Of a stretch of 64,000 nucleotides of DNA, positions 57,079 through 64,000 are shown one piece after another. How positions within the stretch are numbered: position 1 is the first letter of the stretch; every line of letters begins with the position of its first letter. This DNA comes from CAVZVZ01 sp963778895 (GTDB lineage Bacteria; Actinomycetota; Acidimicrobiia; Acidimicrobiales; Acidimicrobilacustridaceae): contig CAVZVZ010000005.1 in NCBI GenBank assembly GCA_963778895.1, forward strand, positions 744,001 through 808,000, in the 5' to 3' direction. The translations under genes and the position numbers were made by a program. The notes under the pieces are model-generated. The model had not been told where the DNA came from. It did not search any database and worked only from the letters and a program-made list of their open reading frames with translations.

Positions 57079-58788
57079 ATGGCCCAGCCCGTCCTGCTTG
57101 CCATCGACGATGACCCCGACGCGTTGGGCGACGTGGAACGTGAGTTGCAAGATCGATACGCGCGCCACTACCGCGTCGTCTGCCTGCGATCACCTACGGA
57201 TGCGCGTTCGCAACTCGAGCAGTTCGCCGCATCAGATGTGGAGGTCGCCTTGGTCCTGGCCGCACAGTGGCTCCAGGGCATGACCGGCAGCCAAGCACTG
57301 AACGAGGTTCGTCACCTCCACCCCCACGCGAAGCGAGCGCTGCTGATCGCGTGGGGCGACTGGGGCCAGAAGGCGACCGGAGAAGCGATCTTCGAGGGGA
57401 TCGCGGACGGCCGGTTCGATCACTACGTGCTCCGACCGGCGCAATCACCGGACGAGCTCTTCCATCAGACGATCTCGAGCATGCTGCTCGAGTGGGCCGA
57501 GGCGAACCGAGCGGCGCCGTACACGATTCACATCGTGGGCGAGTCGTGGTCGGGTCGGGCGTACGAGATACGTGAGGCGCTCCAGCAGTGTGCGGTCGTG
57601 CACAACTTCTGCCTCGCCGACTCCACTGAAGGTCAGGCCCTCGTCGCCGCGGCTGGGGACGGGACGGAGCTTCCGTTCATCATGTTCCCCGACGGCACGA
57701 TCCTCGAGAATCCAACCAACCCCGAGATTGCCAAGGCCACCGGCTCGCCGGTCAATCCGGAGCACATGGAGTTCGATGTCGTCATCGTCGGCGCCGGACC
57801 CGCGGGGTTGTCGGCCGCCGTGTACGGCGCCTCCGAAGGGTTCAGCACCTTGGTGGTCGACAAAGGCGGCATCGGCGGCCAAGCCACGTCCAGCTCGCTC
57901 ATCCGGAACTACCTCGGTTTCCCTCGCGGCGTCAGCGGGCGGAGGCTCGCCCAGAACGCGTACAACCAAGCCTGGGTCTTCGGGGCGGACTTCGCCTTCA
58001 TGCAACCGGTCACCGACATCGTCCGTGAGGACGACCAGTTGGTGGTCTCACTGGCTGACAGCGGGCCCGTTCGGACCACCGCCGTGCTCCTGGCGATGGG
58101 CGCCAGCTATCGCCGGCTCGGAGTGCCGTCGCTCGAAGCGTTGAACGGGGCCGGTGTGTTCTACGGCGGTCCGACGTCCGAGGCGCCGGCGGTGGCGGGT
58201 CGCGATGTGTTCGTCGTCGGGGGCGCCAACTCGGCCGGGCAGGCCGCGCTCCATCTCGCTCGGTACGCGCGGCGCGTCACGCTCGTGGTCCGTGCCGACT
58301 CTCTACGCGCCGGGATGTCGGAGTACCTCGTTCGTCAGGTGGAAGCGACCGACAATATCGAGACGTGTCTCGGCCGCGAGGTGGTGGGTGGTGGCGGCGA
58401 CGCACGGCTCGAGCAACTAGTTCTTCGCGACATCGCGTCACAGACCGAGACCACGGTCGAGGCGCAGGCGCTGTTCCTCCTGATCGGCGCCTCGCCGCAC
58501 ACCGATTGGCTACCGGCCGACGTCGAACGCGACGACAAGGGCTTCATTCTCACGGGAGCAGATGTCTCGCCGAGCCACGCCTGGCCGCTCGATCGCGCCC
58601 GACTGCTCCTCGAGACGAGCATGCCGGGGGTGTTCGCCGCCGGAGACATACGGCATGGTGCGGTGAAGCGCGTCGCGTCCGCGGTAGGTGAAGGCTCCAT
58701 CGCCATCCAGCTCCTCCATCAACTCTTCGCCGCCGAGCAACGCCAGCCGCGCGGTCGATCCCAGGAACTTCCGAGCTCCGTCGGCTGA
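57079..58788 (+). CDS. Receiver-like/thioredoxin-like/FAD oxidoreductase fusion (thioredoxin-reductase family)
   Basis: 569 residues from ATG 57079, supported by TAAAGT 7 bases upstream. Residues 1-130 resemble a receiver domain (ILLAIDDDP-like start, LQGMTGSQALNEVRHLHP), but the phosphoacceptor position reads LVLAAQWLQ with Ala for Asp. Residues 148-225 are a thioredoxin/glutaredoxin-like module (YTIHIVGESWSGRAYEIREA, FIMFPDGTIL). Residues 233-560 are a thioredoxin-reductase-like core: VVIVGAGPAGLSAAVYGAS, GIGGQATSSSLIRNYLGFP, VFVVGGANSAGQAALHLARY, GVFAAGDIRHGAVKRVASAV. Where thioredoxin reductase has CxxC, this protein has FYGGPTSEAP, so it cannot reduce disulfides by the classical route. 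It may reduce another substrate using NADPH and FAD. Confidence 0.88.
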   Translation: MAQPVLLAIDDDPDALGDVERELQDRYARHYRVVCLRSPTDARSQLEQFAASDVEVALVLAAQWLQGMTGSQALNEVRHLHPHAKRALLIAWGDWGQKATGEAIFEGIADGRFDHYVLRPAQSPDELFHQTISSMLLEWAEANRAAPYTIHIVGESWSGRAYEIREALQQCAVVHNFCLADSTEGQALVAAAGDGTELPFIMFPDGTILENPTNPEIAKATGSPVNPEHMEFDVVIVGAGPAGLSAAVYGASEGFSTLVVDKGGIGGQATSSSLIRNYLGFPRGVSGRRLAQNAYNQAWVFGADFAFMQPVTDIVREDDQLVVSLADSGPVRTTAVLLAMGASYRRLGVPSLEALNGAGVFYGGPTSEAPAVAGRDVFVVGGANSAGQAALHLARYARRVTLVVRADSLRAGMSEYLVRQVEATDNIETCLGREVVGGGGDARLEQLVLRDIASQTETTVEAQALFLLIGASPHTDWLPADVERDDKGFILTGADVSPSHAWPLDRARLLLETSMPGVFAAGDIRHGAVKRVASAVGEGSIAIQLLHQLFAAEQRQPRGRSQELPSSVG

Positions 58789-58811
58789 CGTCTCGTCGGA
58801 TGGCGACTCGC

Positions 58812-59240
58812 TCAATCGGTCCTGGGCTCGAGGGCACCGAGTTGGAGGAGCATGGCGAGGTCGTCGCGGATTGCCCACCGTTCGGCGATGAGGCCGTCCA
58901 CGAATCGGTAGGCGAAGGCCGTGTCTCGTGTGTAGGTGCCGCCAGGGATCTCGAACCCGCGAAAGGTCCCCCCTGGCCATTCGTGTTCTCGGACTCCGAA
59001 CTGCACGACGAGGTCGCCTTCGGCCACCACCCGCGACTCGACCCATTTCGCGGGATGGAGGTCGCGACGAGCGGACTTCAAGAACTCGCGCGTCCCTTCT
59101 ATGCCGGTGGGACGGCCGGCGGCGATGGCATGGTTCTTCATGTCGGAAGTGCACAGAGAGTCGAGGCGACTGAGGTCTCCGACGCCGTTTCCGAGATCGT
59201 CGAATTCGCGAACGACGGCCTTGTTGTGTTCGACGCTCAT
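58812..59240 (-). CDS. SnoaL-like ester cyclase/polyketide cyclase fold protein
   Basis: 142 residues from ATG 59240 (SVEHNKAVVREFDDLGNGVG). The pattern NHAIAAGRPTGIEGTREFLK, then VVAEGDLVVQFGVREHEWPG and YTRDTAFAYRFVDGLIAERW, follows SnoaL-like NTF2-fold proteins, small cone-shaped barrels that bind hydrophobic ligands. The enzymatic role in this organism is unknown. It is convergent with the FAD fusion protein gene. Confidence 0.85.
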   Translation of the reverse strand: MSVEHNKAVVREFDDLGNGVGDLSRLDSLCTSDMKNHAIAAGRPTGIEGTREFLKSARRDLHPAKWVESRVVAEGDLVVQFGVREHEWPGGTFRGFEIPGGTYTRDTAFAYRFVDGLIAERWAIRDDLAMLLQLGALEPRTD

Positions 59241-59342
59241 GCGAGAAGTCTGCCCGCTGCCTATCTCCGTCGCCCTGACCGCCGAGACCGCCGCACGAGC
59301 GACGGTGGTGGCCGGCACTACCCGCACCTTTGGGCGGCATAT

Positions 59343-59951
59343 CTAGGGTCCGCGATGCACCGGATAACGCAAATGGAGCACCCCGTCACCTTGGATGACC
59401 ACCTCGGGATCCTCGAGCATCAGGTGGCCATCAGCGAGCGTCCCGAAGTACGGCTTCCCCCGACCGAAGACGACCGGCACGATGTCGATCGCCACGCGGT
59501 CGATGAGCCCCAGCGACAGCGCCTGCCCGCCCACCTCACCCGCGCCCACTCCAATCTCCCCCTCGCCAGCCAGCTCCTGTGCTCGCGCGATTCCCTCCTC
59601 AACCGAGGTGGCGAAGTGGTACGACGCCTCCGGGTGCCAGCCCATCGGCCGCGGTCGGTGCGACACGACCACGACGTGGTCGCTCGCTGGCGGGTGGCCC
59701 TCCCATCCGTTGGTCAGGTCGAATTGGTGCCGCCCGATGACCAGGACCTTCTGGCGCGACCACATGCCACGCACGTAGTCAGCCGAGGCGGCCGAGACCC
59801 GGAATGGCGCACGGTGAACATCGGCGTGGTCTTCGTCGACGAGGGGATGGTCGCCGTTGAAGTACCAGTCGTGGAGCGGCCCCACGTCGTCGCGCTCATC
59901 AGCGATGTAGCCGTCCAGCGAGGCCACTGCGTGCAGGTACGTCGTACCCAT
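59343..59951 (-). CDS. Dihydrofolate-reductase-like (RibD C-terminal) protein
   Basis: 202 residues from ATG 59951, preceded by GGAAGGGGGAG. TYLHAVASLDGYIADERDDV is the typical start, KVLVIGRHQFDLTNGWEGHP and HVVVVSHRPRPMGWHPEASY bind NADPH, and GEIGVGAGEVGGQALSLGLI followed by DRVAIDIVPVVFGRGKPYFG are late conserved motifs. Such proteins are NADPH-dependent reductases of unassigned substrate, widespread in actinobacteria; true folate reductase activity is unlikely. Confidence 0.9.
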   Translation of the reverse strand: MGTTYLHAVASLDGYIADERDDVGPLHDWYFNGDHPLVDEDHADVHRAPFRVSAASADYVRGMWSRQKVLVIGRHQFDLTNGWEGHPPASDHVVVVSHRPRPMGWHPEASYHFATSVEEGIARAQELAGEGEIGVGAGEVGGQALSLGLIDRVAIDIVPVVFGRGKPYFGTLADGHLMLEDPEVVIQGDGVLHLRYPVHRGP

Positions 59952-60119
59952 GCCTGCTCCCCCTTCCGATGCGGGCATGCCTGAGCGCTGGAAGAGCGTC
60001 AAGCGGCACCGGATCGGGACGGGTCAGGAACCCACCAGCGGCGATTGACCTCCTCGAGGATCCAGCACCACTGGAGGACGTTATTCGAACCGCCATCTAC
60101 CAGCCCAGCTGCAAAGCGG

Positions 60120-60854
60120 TCAGGGGATGCCGAGCAGATCACGGACCCACTCGCTGGATGCGGCCGCTGCGACGGTCTTGCCGTTCGCATCGGCATCGGT
60201 GGGACTCGCGCCGTGCCCGAGGAGCACCGCGATGATCCGGCCCTGTTCGTCCCGTGCCGCTTCCGAGCCAGAGTCGCTCCGGCCTGTGTTCTGAACAGCG
60301 AGATGCAGCGGGGTCGAACCGTTCTTGTTCATGAGCAGCGGATCCGCGCCGTTCTCGATGAGCGCGCTCACCGCCGCCGAGCAACGAGTGCGAACGGCTC
60401 GATGCAGCGCGGCCACGCCACTGTTGTCCAAAGCGTTCGGATCCGCGCCGGCTGCGATGAGATACGTGACCACGTCACGTTGCGCCACAGGATCCCAGTG
60501 CTTCGCGCCGGGACTCCCCTCGGCGGCGTAATGGATCGGTTCAGCTCCCCGTCGGTTGCGAGCGCGAACGTCGGCGCCTCTCGTAACGAGCGACTCGGCG
60601 AGTTCCGGTTGATGTGCGGCCGCCGCGATGTGCAGCGCCGTGTCACCGCCGTACACGTGATGACGGATCGCACCAAGGAAGTACCTCTCGGCATCTTGGC
60701 GGCTTGCCCCGACACGAATCGGACAGCTTGCGAGATCGTGCGATGAGTCCAGCCGTCGTGCAACCTCGACGTCGTCACGTGAGGCGATCGCACCGAAGAG
60801 CGCCAGCAGCGCACCGTCGTCGGGCCCGTCGCGCGGCCCACCTGTCTTCGTCAC
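60120..60854 (-). CDS. Ankyrin-repeat protein
   Basis: 244 residues from GTG 60854. Four ankyrin units are visible: GGDTALHIAAAAHQPELAES (about 70-100), GAEPIHYAAEGSPGAKHWDP (about 103-140), SGVAALHRAVRTRCSAAVSA (about 144-172) and NGSTPLHLAVQNTGRSDSGS (about 177-220), each ending in a GADP-like turn. There is no signal peptide, so it is a cytoplasmic binding protein. The N-terminal 65 residues are helical and not repeat-like. Partner unknown. Confidence 0.9.
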   Translation of the reverse strand: MTKTGGPRDGPDDGALLALFGAIASRDDVEVARRLDSSHDLASCPIRVGASRQDAERYFLGAIRHHVYGGDTALHIAAAAHQPELAESLVTRGADVRARNRRGAEPIHYAAEGSPGAKHWDPVAQRDVVTYLIAAGADPNALDNSGVAALHRAVRTRCSAAVSALIENGADPLLMNKNGSTPLHLAVQNTGRSDSGSEAARDEQGRIIAVLLGHGASPTDADANGKTVAAAASSEWVRDLLGIP

Positions 60855-60965
60855 CCGTTCAGATTGCCCGCGATTCGCTCGCGGCGCGTCCGTATTCGCC
60901 CCAGCTCGACGCGGAGGACCGGCTCATAAGGCCAGGTGGCGTGCGGAGCGATACCGTTCGATCCC

Positions 60966-61316
60966 GTGGCAACCATCAGGCGAGCGGCACCGATCTTTCC
61001 GGTCCGGGACCTCGCACTGTCGTTCGCGCACTATCAGCGACTCGGCTTCAAGACTCGGGAGTACGAGGGTGGCGGGTACGGATTCGTGACCCGTGACGGG
61101 GTCGAGATCCATCTCGGGGTCGTCTCGCAGATCTTCCCGTCAGATGCGAAGCACTCCGCGTATCTGTGGGTTGACGATGCTGACGCACTCGCGGAGGCGT
61201 GGCGGGCGTCGGGAGCCGAGGTGCACATGCCCGAGGACACCGAATGGGGCCAGCACGAAGGTGCTCTCGTTGACCCTGACGGCAACGTTCTCAGATTCGG
61301 CTCGCCCATGAAATGA
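60966..61316 (+). CDS. VOC-family (glyoxalase/bleomycin-resistance) protein
   Basis: 116 residues from GTG 60966. AAPIFPVRDLALSFAHYQRL and GFKTREYEGGGYGFVTRDGV form the first beta-alpha-beta-beta-beta unit, and LWVDDADALAEAWRASGAEV with QHEGALVDPDGNVLRFGSP the second. The family's metal or ligand sites are at strand starts. It resembles bleomycin-binding-type members, where the protein sequesters a drug, but many VOC proteins have other roles. Confidence 0.88.
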   Translation: MATIRRAAPIFPVRDLALSFAHYQRLGFKTREYEGGGYGFVTRDGVEIHLGVVSQIFPSDAKHSAYLWVDDADALAEAWRASGAEVHMPEDTEWGQHEGALVDPDGNVLRFGSPMK

Positions 61317-61436
61317 CGGCGTGTCTCCGGCGACTGCCGCCCGCCTGGTGGTGTAGTGCGCCCCGACCGGGCATCATGCACTGCCACCGAAGGAGTGCCT
61401 CCGTTTTCGGTGGTGCACCGATTGCGAGGAATGCCG

Positions 61437-62331
61437 ATGCCGAGCGCCGATGAGATCCGAGACGTTCAGCGAGCGACGTGGGCCGGGCTCTCTGCGGGCT
61501 GGGAGAAGTGGGACGCGGTCATCATGGAGCAGCTGGGCCCGGTCGGCGCCACGATGATCGAGCGTCTGGACATCGCTGAAGATCATCAGCATCTCGACAT
61601 CGCCGCGGGCACGGGCGAGCCGGGTTTGAGCATCGCGAGACTGACGCCGAAGGGACGCGTTGTCCTGACCGACCTCGTAGCCGAGATGCTGGACGTAGCG
61701 GCGCGACGAGCCAGAGCACAAGGGATCGGCAATATCGAGACGGAGGTGTGCAGCGCCGATGATCTGCCGTTCGACGACGCCACATTCGATAGCGTCTCCG
61801 TGCGCTTTGGGTACATGTTCTTCCCCGACATGGGCAAGGCGACGGCCGAGTTCGCGCGTGCTCAAGCCAGGCGGACGTCTCTGCTCGTCGGTATGGGTCA
61901 AGCCCGAGGAAAACCCGTGGACGACGATCGCCATGCAGGCAATCGCGACCGAGGCAGTGGTGGCGCCACCCGACCCGGACGGGCCGAACATGTTCCGGTG
62001 CGCTGCCCCGGGATACGTCAGTGCCCTGTACGAGGGCGCGGGGCTGCATGATGTTGCCGAGTGGGACGTCGGCGTCGAGCTCGTGACGCGATCGCCCGCG
62101 CAGTATTGGGAGATGATCAGCGAGCACGTTTCGCTCGCAGCTGCGGCGCTCCAGCAAGTCGACGAACTAACGCGGGAGCGCATTCGGGCAAACGCCATAG
62201 CGAATGTCAGCGCGTTCGAGAAGGACGGCAAGGTCCGAGTTCCGGGCGTGGCGCGCTGCATCGTGGGAACGAAACAGGACGCGAACGGCACGCGCCCACG
62301 TGACGGCGCGTGGTCCTCGAACGTGTGCTGA
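61437..62331 (+). CDS. Class I SAM-dependent methyltransferase, UbiE-like (one frameshift)
   Basis: About 298 residues; GAGGA is better spaced for ATG 61437 than for ATG 61431. HLDIAAGTGEPGLSIARLTP is motif I, VVLTDLVAEMLDVAARRARA motif II, and VCSADDLPFDDATFDSVSVR motif III. The frame breaks near 61860, after which VLKPGGRLCSSVWVKPEENP continues; the length is one base over a multiple of 3. It resembles small-molecule C- or O-methyltransferases of the ubiquinone/menaquinone type, but a specific product cannot be named. Confidence 0.88.
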
Positions 62332-62470
62332 CCGACCAATGCCACGACGAACAACGGTGACCCATCCGCCGTCGCCACAGCCACACTCGACGTGCCTGCC
62401 GCTGATCCGTCGAGCGTGAGTCCAAACTTCACCGGGTAACTCCACGGCTCCTCGACCAAACCGAGGTCAG

Positions 62471-62543
62471 CACCCCCAACGGGATTCGAACCCGTGCCGC
62501 CACCTTGAGAGGGTGGTGTCCTAGGCCGCTAGACGATGGGGGC
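62471..62543 (-). tRNA. tRNA-Glu (anticodon CTC)
   Basis: 73 bases on the minus strand. Acceptor GCCCCCA pairs with TGGGGGT; the anticodon stem CCACC/GGTGG encloses the loop CTCTCAA with anticodon CTC. The T arm is ACGGG-TTCGAAT-CCCGT. CCA is not encoded. Position 1-72 is G-T instead of the usual G-C, possibly a base-call error. It lies with tRNA-Gln near gltX. Confidence 0.93.
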
Positions 62544-62668
62544 AGGACGTACCGCTCACGTTCGAGCGGGTAGCCGGAGCATCTTACCGGCCGGTTTCAG
62601 CCTGGCGAAACGTGCTTCGGGACCTCGGCCGGCTCGGCGCGAAGCGCCCGCGCCGGCGGCCGTTCTTG

Positions 62669-62740
62669 CTCGGGGGGGAGGACTCGAACCCCCAATGACA
62701 GGACCAGAACCTGCAGTGTTACCGATTACACCACCCCCGA
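62669..62740 (-). tRNA. tRNA-Gln (anticodon CTG)
   Basis: 72 bases on the minus strand. Acceptor TCGGGGG pairs with CCCCCGA; the anticodon stem GCAGG/CCTGT encloses the loop TTCTGGT with anticodon CTG. The T arm is GGGGG-TTCGAGT-CCTCC with one G-T pair. No CCA encoded. Actinobacteria usually charge this tRNA with glutamate by GltX and then amidate it with GatCAB. Confidence 0.93.
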
Positions 62741-62827
62741 AAGGTGAGCAGTCACTCTACTTCGCCGCGAACTGGAGCTGAAAGGCGACACCATTTGTCC
62801 CACCAGACGCCAATTTCGGTGGTGGGG

Positions 62828-63469
62828 TCAAAGGATGTTGTTGAGGCGGCGGTAGCCGATGACCCGTCCGATCGACGACGCCACCGTCTCGCGGAGCAGC
62901 GACTGAAACGAGCCATGCACGTCGGCGGGTGAGACCGACGCCTCGAGACCGACCTCGTTGGCGATCTGCTGGGCCCGGAACGCGTGATACGGGTCGGTGA
63001 CGATCAAGACCTTGTTGGAGTCGGACGCGTTCTTGATGATCAGGGCCGACGCCGACAACTCCTCGTAGCTGTTCGTTCCCTCGACCTCGACCTTGATGTC
63101 TTCTTCGGGCACGCCCTGGCTACGCAGGTACTGATAGCCGGCAAACCCTTGTGTGACACGATCACCGGCCTTCTTCCCGCCGGTCACCACAATCATCTCG
63201 GCATAGCCCTTACGCCACAGGTCGACTGCATGGTCGAGTCGCGCCTGCAGCACTGGCGACGGTCGCCCGTCGTACTGCGCCGCGCCCATGACGACGATCG
63301 CGTCGGCGGCCTTGGCCTGGTCCTGCCGCGACGTCCAGTACACCTGGGCGAGCGTCGCACCCACGTACACCCCGGTCAGCGCGAACAAGCCGAGCAGCGC
63401 CCACGCCACCCACCGCCAACGCGAGCGTCGCGCGGGCTTGGTCACCTGTGGCCCTGCGTCGTCAACCAT
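62828..63469 (-). CDS. DUF218/YdcF-SanA-like membrane protein
   Basis: 213 residues from ATG 63469 (MVDDAGPQVTKPARRSR). One N-terminal transmembrane span (WVAWALLGLFALTGVYVGAT) is followed by the DUF218 domain: AADAIVVMGAAQYDGRPSPV, LDHAVDLWRKGYAEMIVVTG, VEGTNSYEELSASALIIKNA and KVLIVTDPYHAFRAQQIANE, with the acidic and histidine residues of the family. SanA/ElyC relatives act in envelope precursor handling or vancomycin tolerance. It lies between gltX and the two tRNA genes. Confidence 0.9.
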   Translation of the reverse strand: MVDDAGPQVTKPARRSRWRWVAWALLGLFALTGVYVGATLAQVYWTSRQDQAKAADAIVVMGAAQYDGRPSPVLQARLDHAVDLWRKGYAEMIVVTGGKKAGDRVTQGFAGYQYLRSQGVPEEDIKVEVEGTNSYEELSASALIIKNASDSNKVLIVTDPYHAFRAQQIANEVGLEASVSPADVHGSFQSLLRETVASSIGRVIGYRRLNNIL

Positions 63470-63486
63470 CGTCGCACCCAACGAAT

Positions 63487-64000
63487 TCAGACCGTGATTC
63501 GTGCCCGAGCCTCGCGCAAACGACGCACCACCTCGTCGCGGCCGAGGAGCTGCATGGCCTCGCCGAGCGGCGGCCCCACGGTGCGACCGCTCACGGCCAC
63601 CCGCACGACGCCGCCACCTCGGTAGAGCCCCTTGGCGAGCTCGAGCCGCTCACCTTCGTCCTTGATCGCGGCCATGAGCACGGTGGGCTCCCATTCGCAC
63701 GTCAGGAACACCTCGAGCACGGCATCGAGCAGGGCCGCCGCCGCCGAAGGATCCTTGGCCGCGACCTTCTGCCACGACGCCGTCGTCGATGACCGGATCC
63801 GCGAGGAACAGGAAGTCGACATAACCCGGCGCCTCGGACAGCGTCGTCACCCGTTCCTGCACCAGGGGCGCCATGCGTTCGAAGACCGTCGCGTCGAAAC
63901 GCTCAGGCGGCCAGGGCGGATCGTCGAACAGCCAACGTGTACTGCGGCTGACGAACTCCTCGGTCGGCAGGGCTCGTATGTACTCGCCGTTGAAGTGGTC
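63487..64000 (-). CDS. gltX: Glutamyl-tRNA synthetase, C-terminal part (cut by window edge; one frameshift)
   Basis: The fragment runs from the right edge to TGA at 63487. In order: DHFNGEYIRALPTEEFVSRS (connective region), MAPLVQERVTTLSEAPGYVD, then after a frame change near 63785 VLEVFLTCEWEPTVLMAAIK and VRVAVSGRTVGPPLGEAMQL, the alpha-helical anticodon-binding domain. It attaches glutamate to tRNA-Glu, and in most actinobacteria also to tRNA-Gln for later amidation. Both tRNAs lie just downstream on the same strand. Confidence 0.92.

Noticed and set aside
61374..62459. 361-codon minus-strand frame
   Set aside because: Antisense to the UbiE-like methyltransferase, which has clear SAM motifs on the plus strand; composition of the minus frame is not protein-like.
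62332..62470. Possible short minus-strand coding region (VEEPWSYPVKFGLTLDG)
   Set aside because: No start signal, stop context or family match; it continues into the antisense of the methyltransferase.

Overview
The window is GC-rich, densely coded DNA of an actinobacterium, most likely an uncultured member of the class Acidimicrobiia. The case for Actinomycetota is the ImuA'/ImuB mutasome pair with an actinobacterial-type LexA box, FbiD/CofC (coenzyme F420), a WS/DGAT acyltransferase, many GTG starts, several apparently leaderless genes, and gltX next to tRNA-Gln and tRNA-Glu. The class-level placement is an inference. I see no rRNA, CRISPR array, insertion sequence or prophage.

Layout. 0-8 kb: imuA'-imuB, a NifU-N protein, a fatty acid desaturase under a palindromic operator, an acyl-CoA dehydrogenase, rnhB, and a divergent gene for a Ser/Gly/Ile repeat protein. 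8-20 kb: an orphan peptide-binding lipoprotein, rpiB, a GH38 alpha-mannosidase, and a minus-strand operon gpsA - unknown enzyme - class III adenylate cyclase - PIG-L deacetylase. 19-25 kb: fbiD - PIG-L deacetylase - AlkD with 4-bp overlaps, then small proteins, GNAT - DUF429, and WS/DGAT. 25-36 kb is defence-like: an AbiEii-type nucleotidyltransferase plus HTH pair with a 28-bp palindrome, PhoH2, VapBC, and an operon of a DnaQ-fold exonuclease, a DNA methyltransferase with a nuclease-like tail, and a second nuclease-like protein. A convergent ATP-grasp/ferritin-like pair follows. 36-50 kb is a pentose locus: GH3 beta-xylosidase-like enzyme, xylA, xylB, an ABC importer (ATPase, two permeases) and three tandem paralogous binding lipoproteins, then a Tat-exported amidohydrolase. 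50-64 kb: a cupredoxin divergent from an ECF sigma/anti-sigma pair, DUF1028, an oxidoreductase, EamA, a VapBC relic, a thiopurine methyltransferase divergent from a receiver/thioredoxin-reductase fusion, several small enzymes, tRNA-Glu, tRNA-Gln, a DUF218 protein and the end of gltX.

How the genes work together. The 36-48.7 kb block is a self-contained xyloside pathway: hydrolysis, uptake, isomerisation and phosphorylation. imuA'B under an SOS box supplies damage-induced mutagenesis. The 31.1-34.3 kb operon is the best candidate for an undescribed restriction or defence system.

Sequence quality. Many otherwise complete genes are broken by single-base shifts, mostly between 23 and 43.5 kb. 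Wherever I could reconstruct the frame, one extra base in a short run explains it, and overall gene lengths modulo 3 agree. I treat these genes as intact in the organism and give their full span as one CDS.
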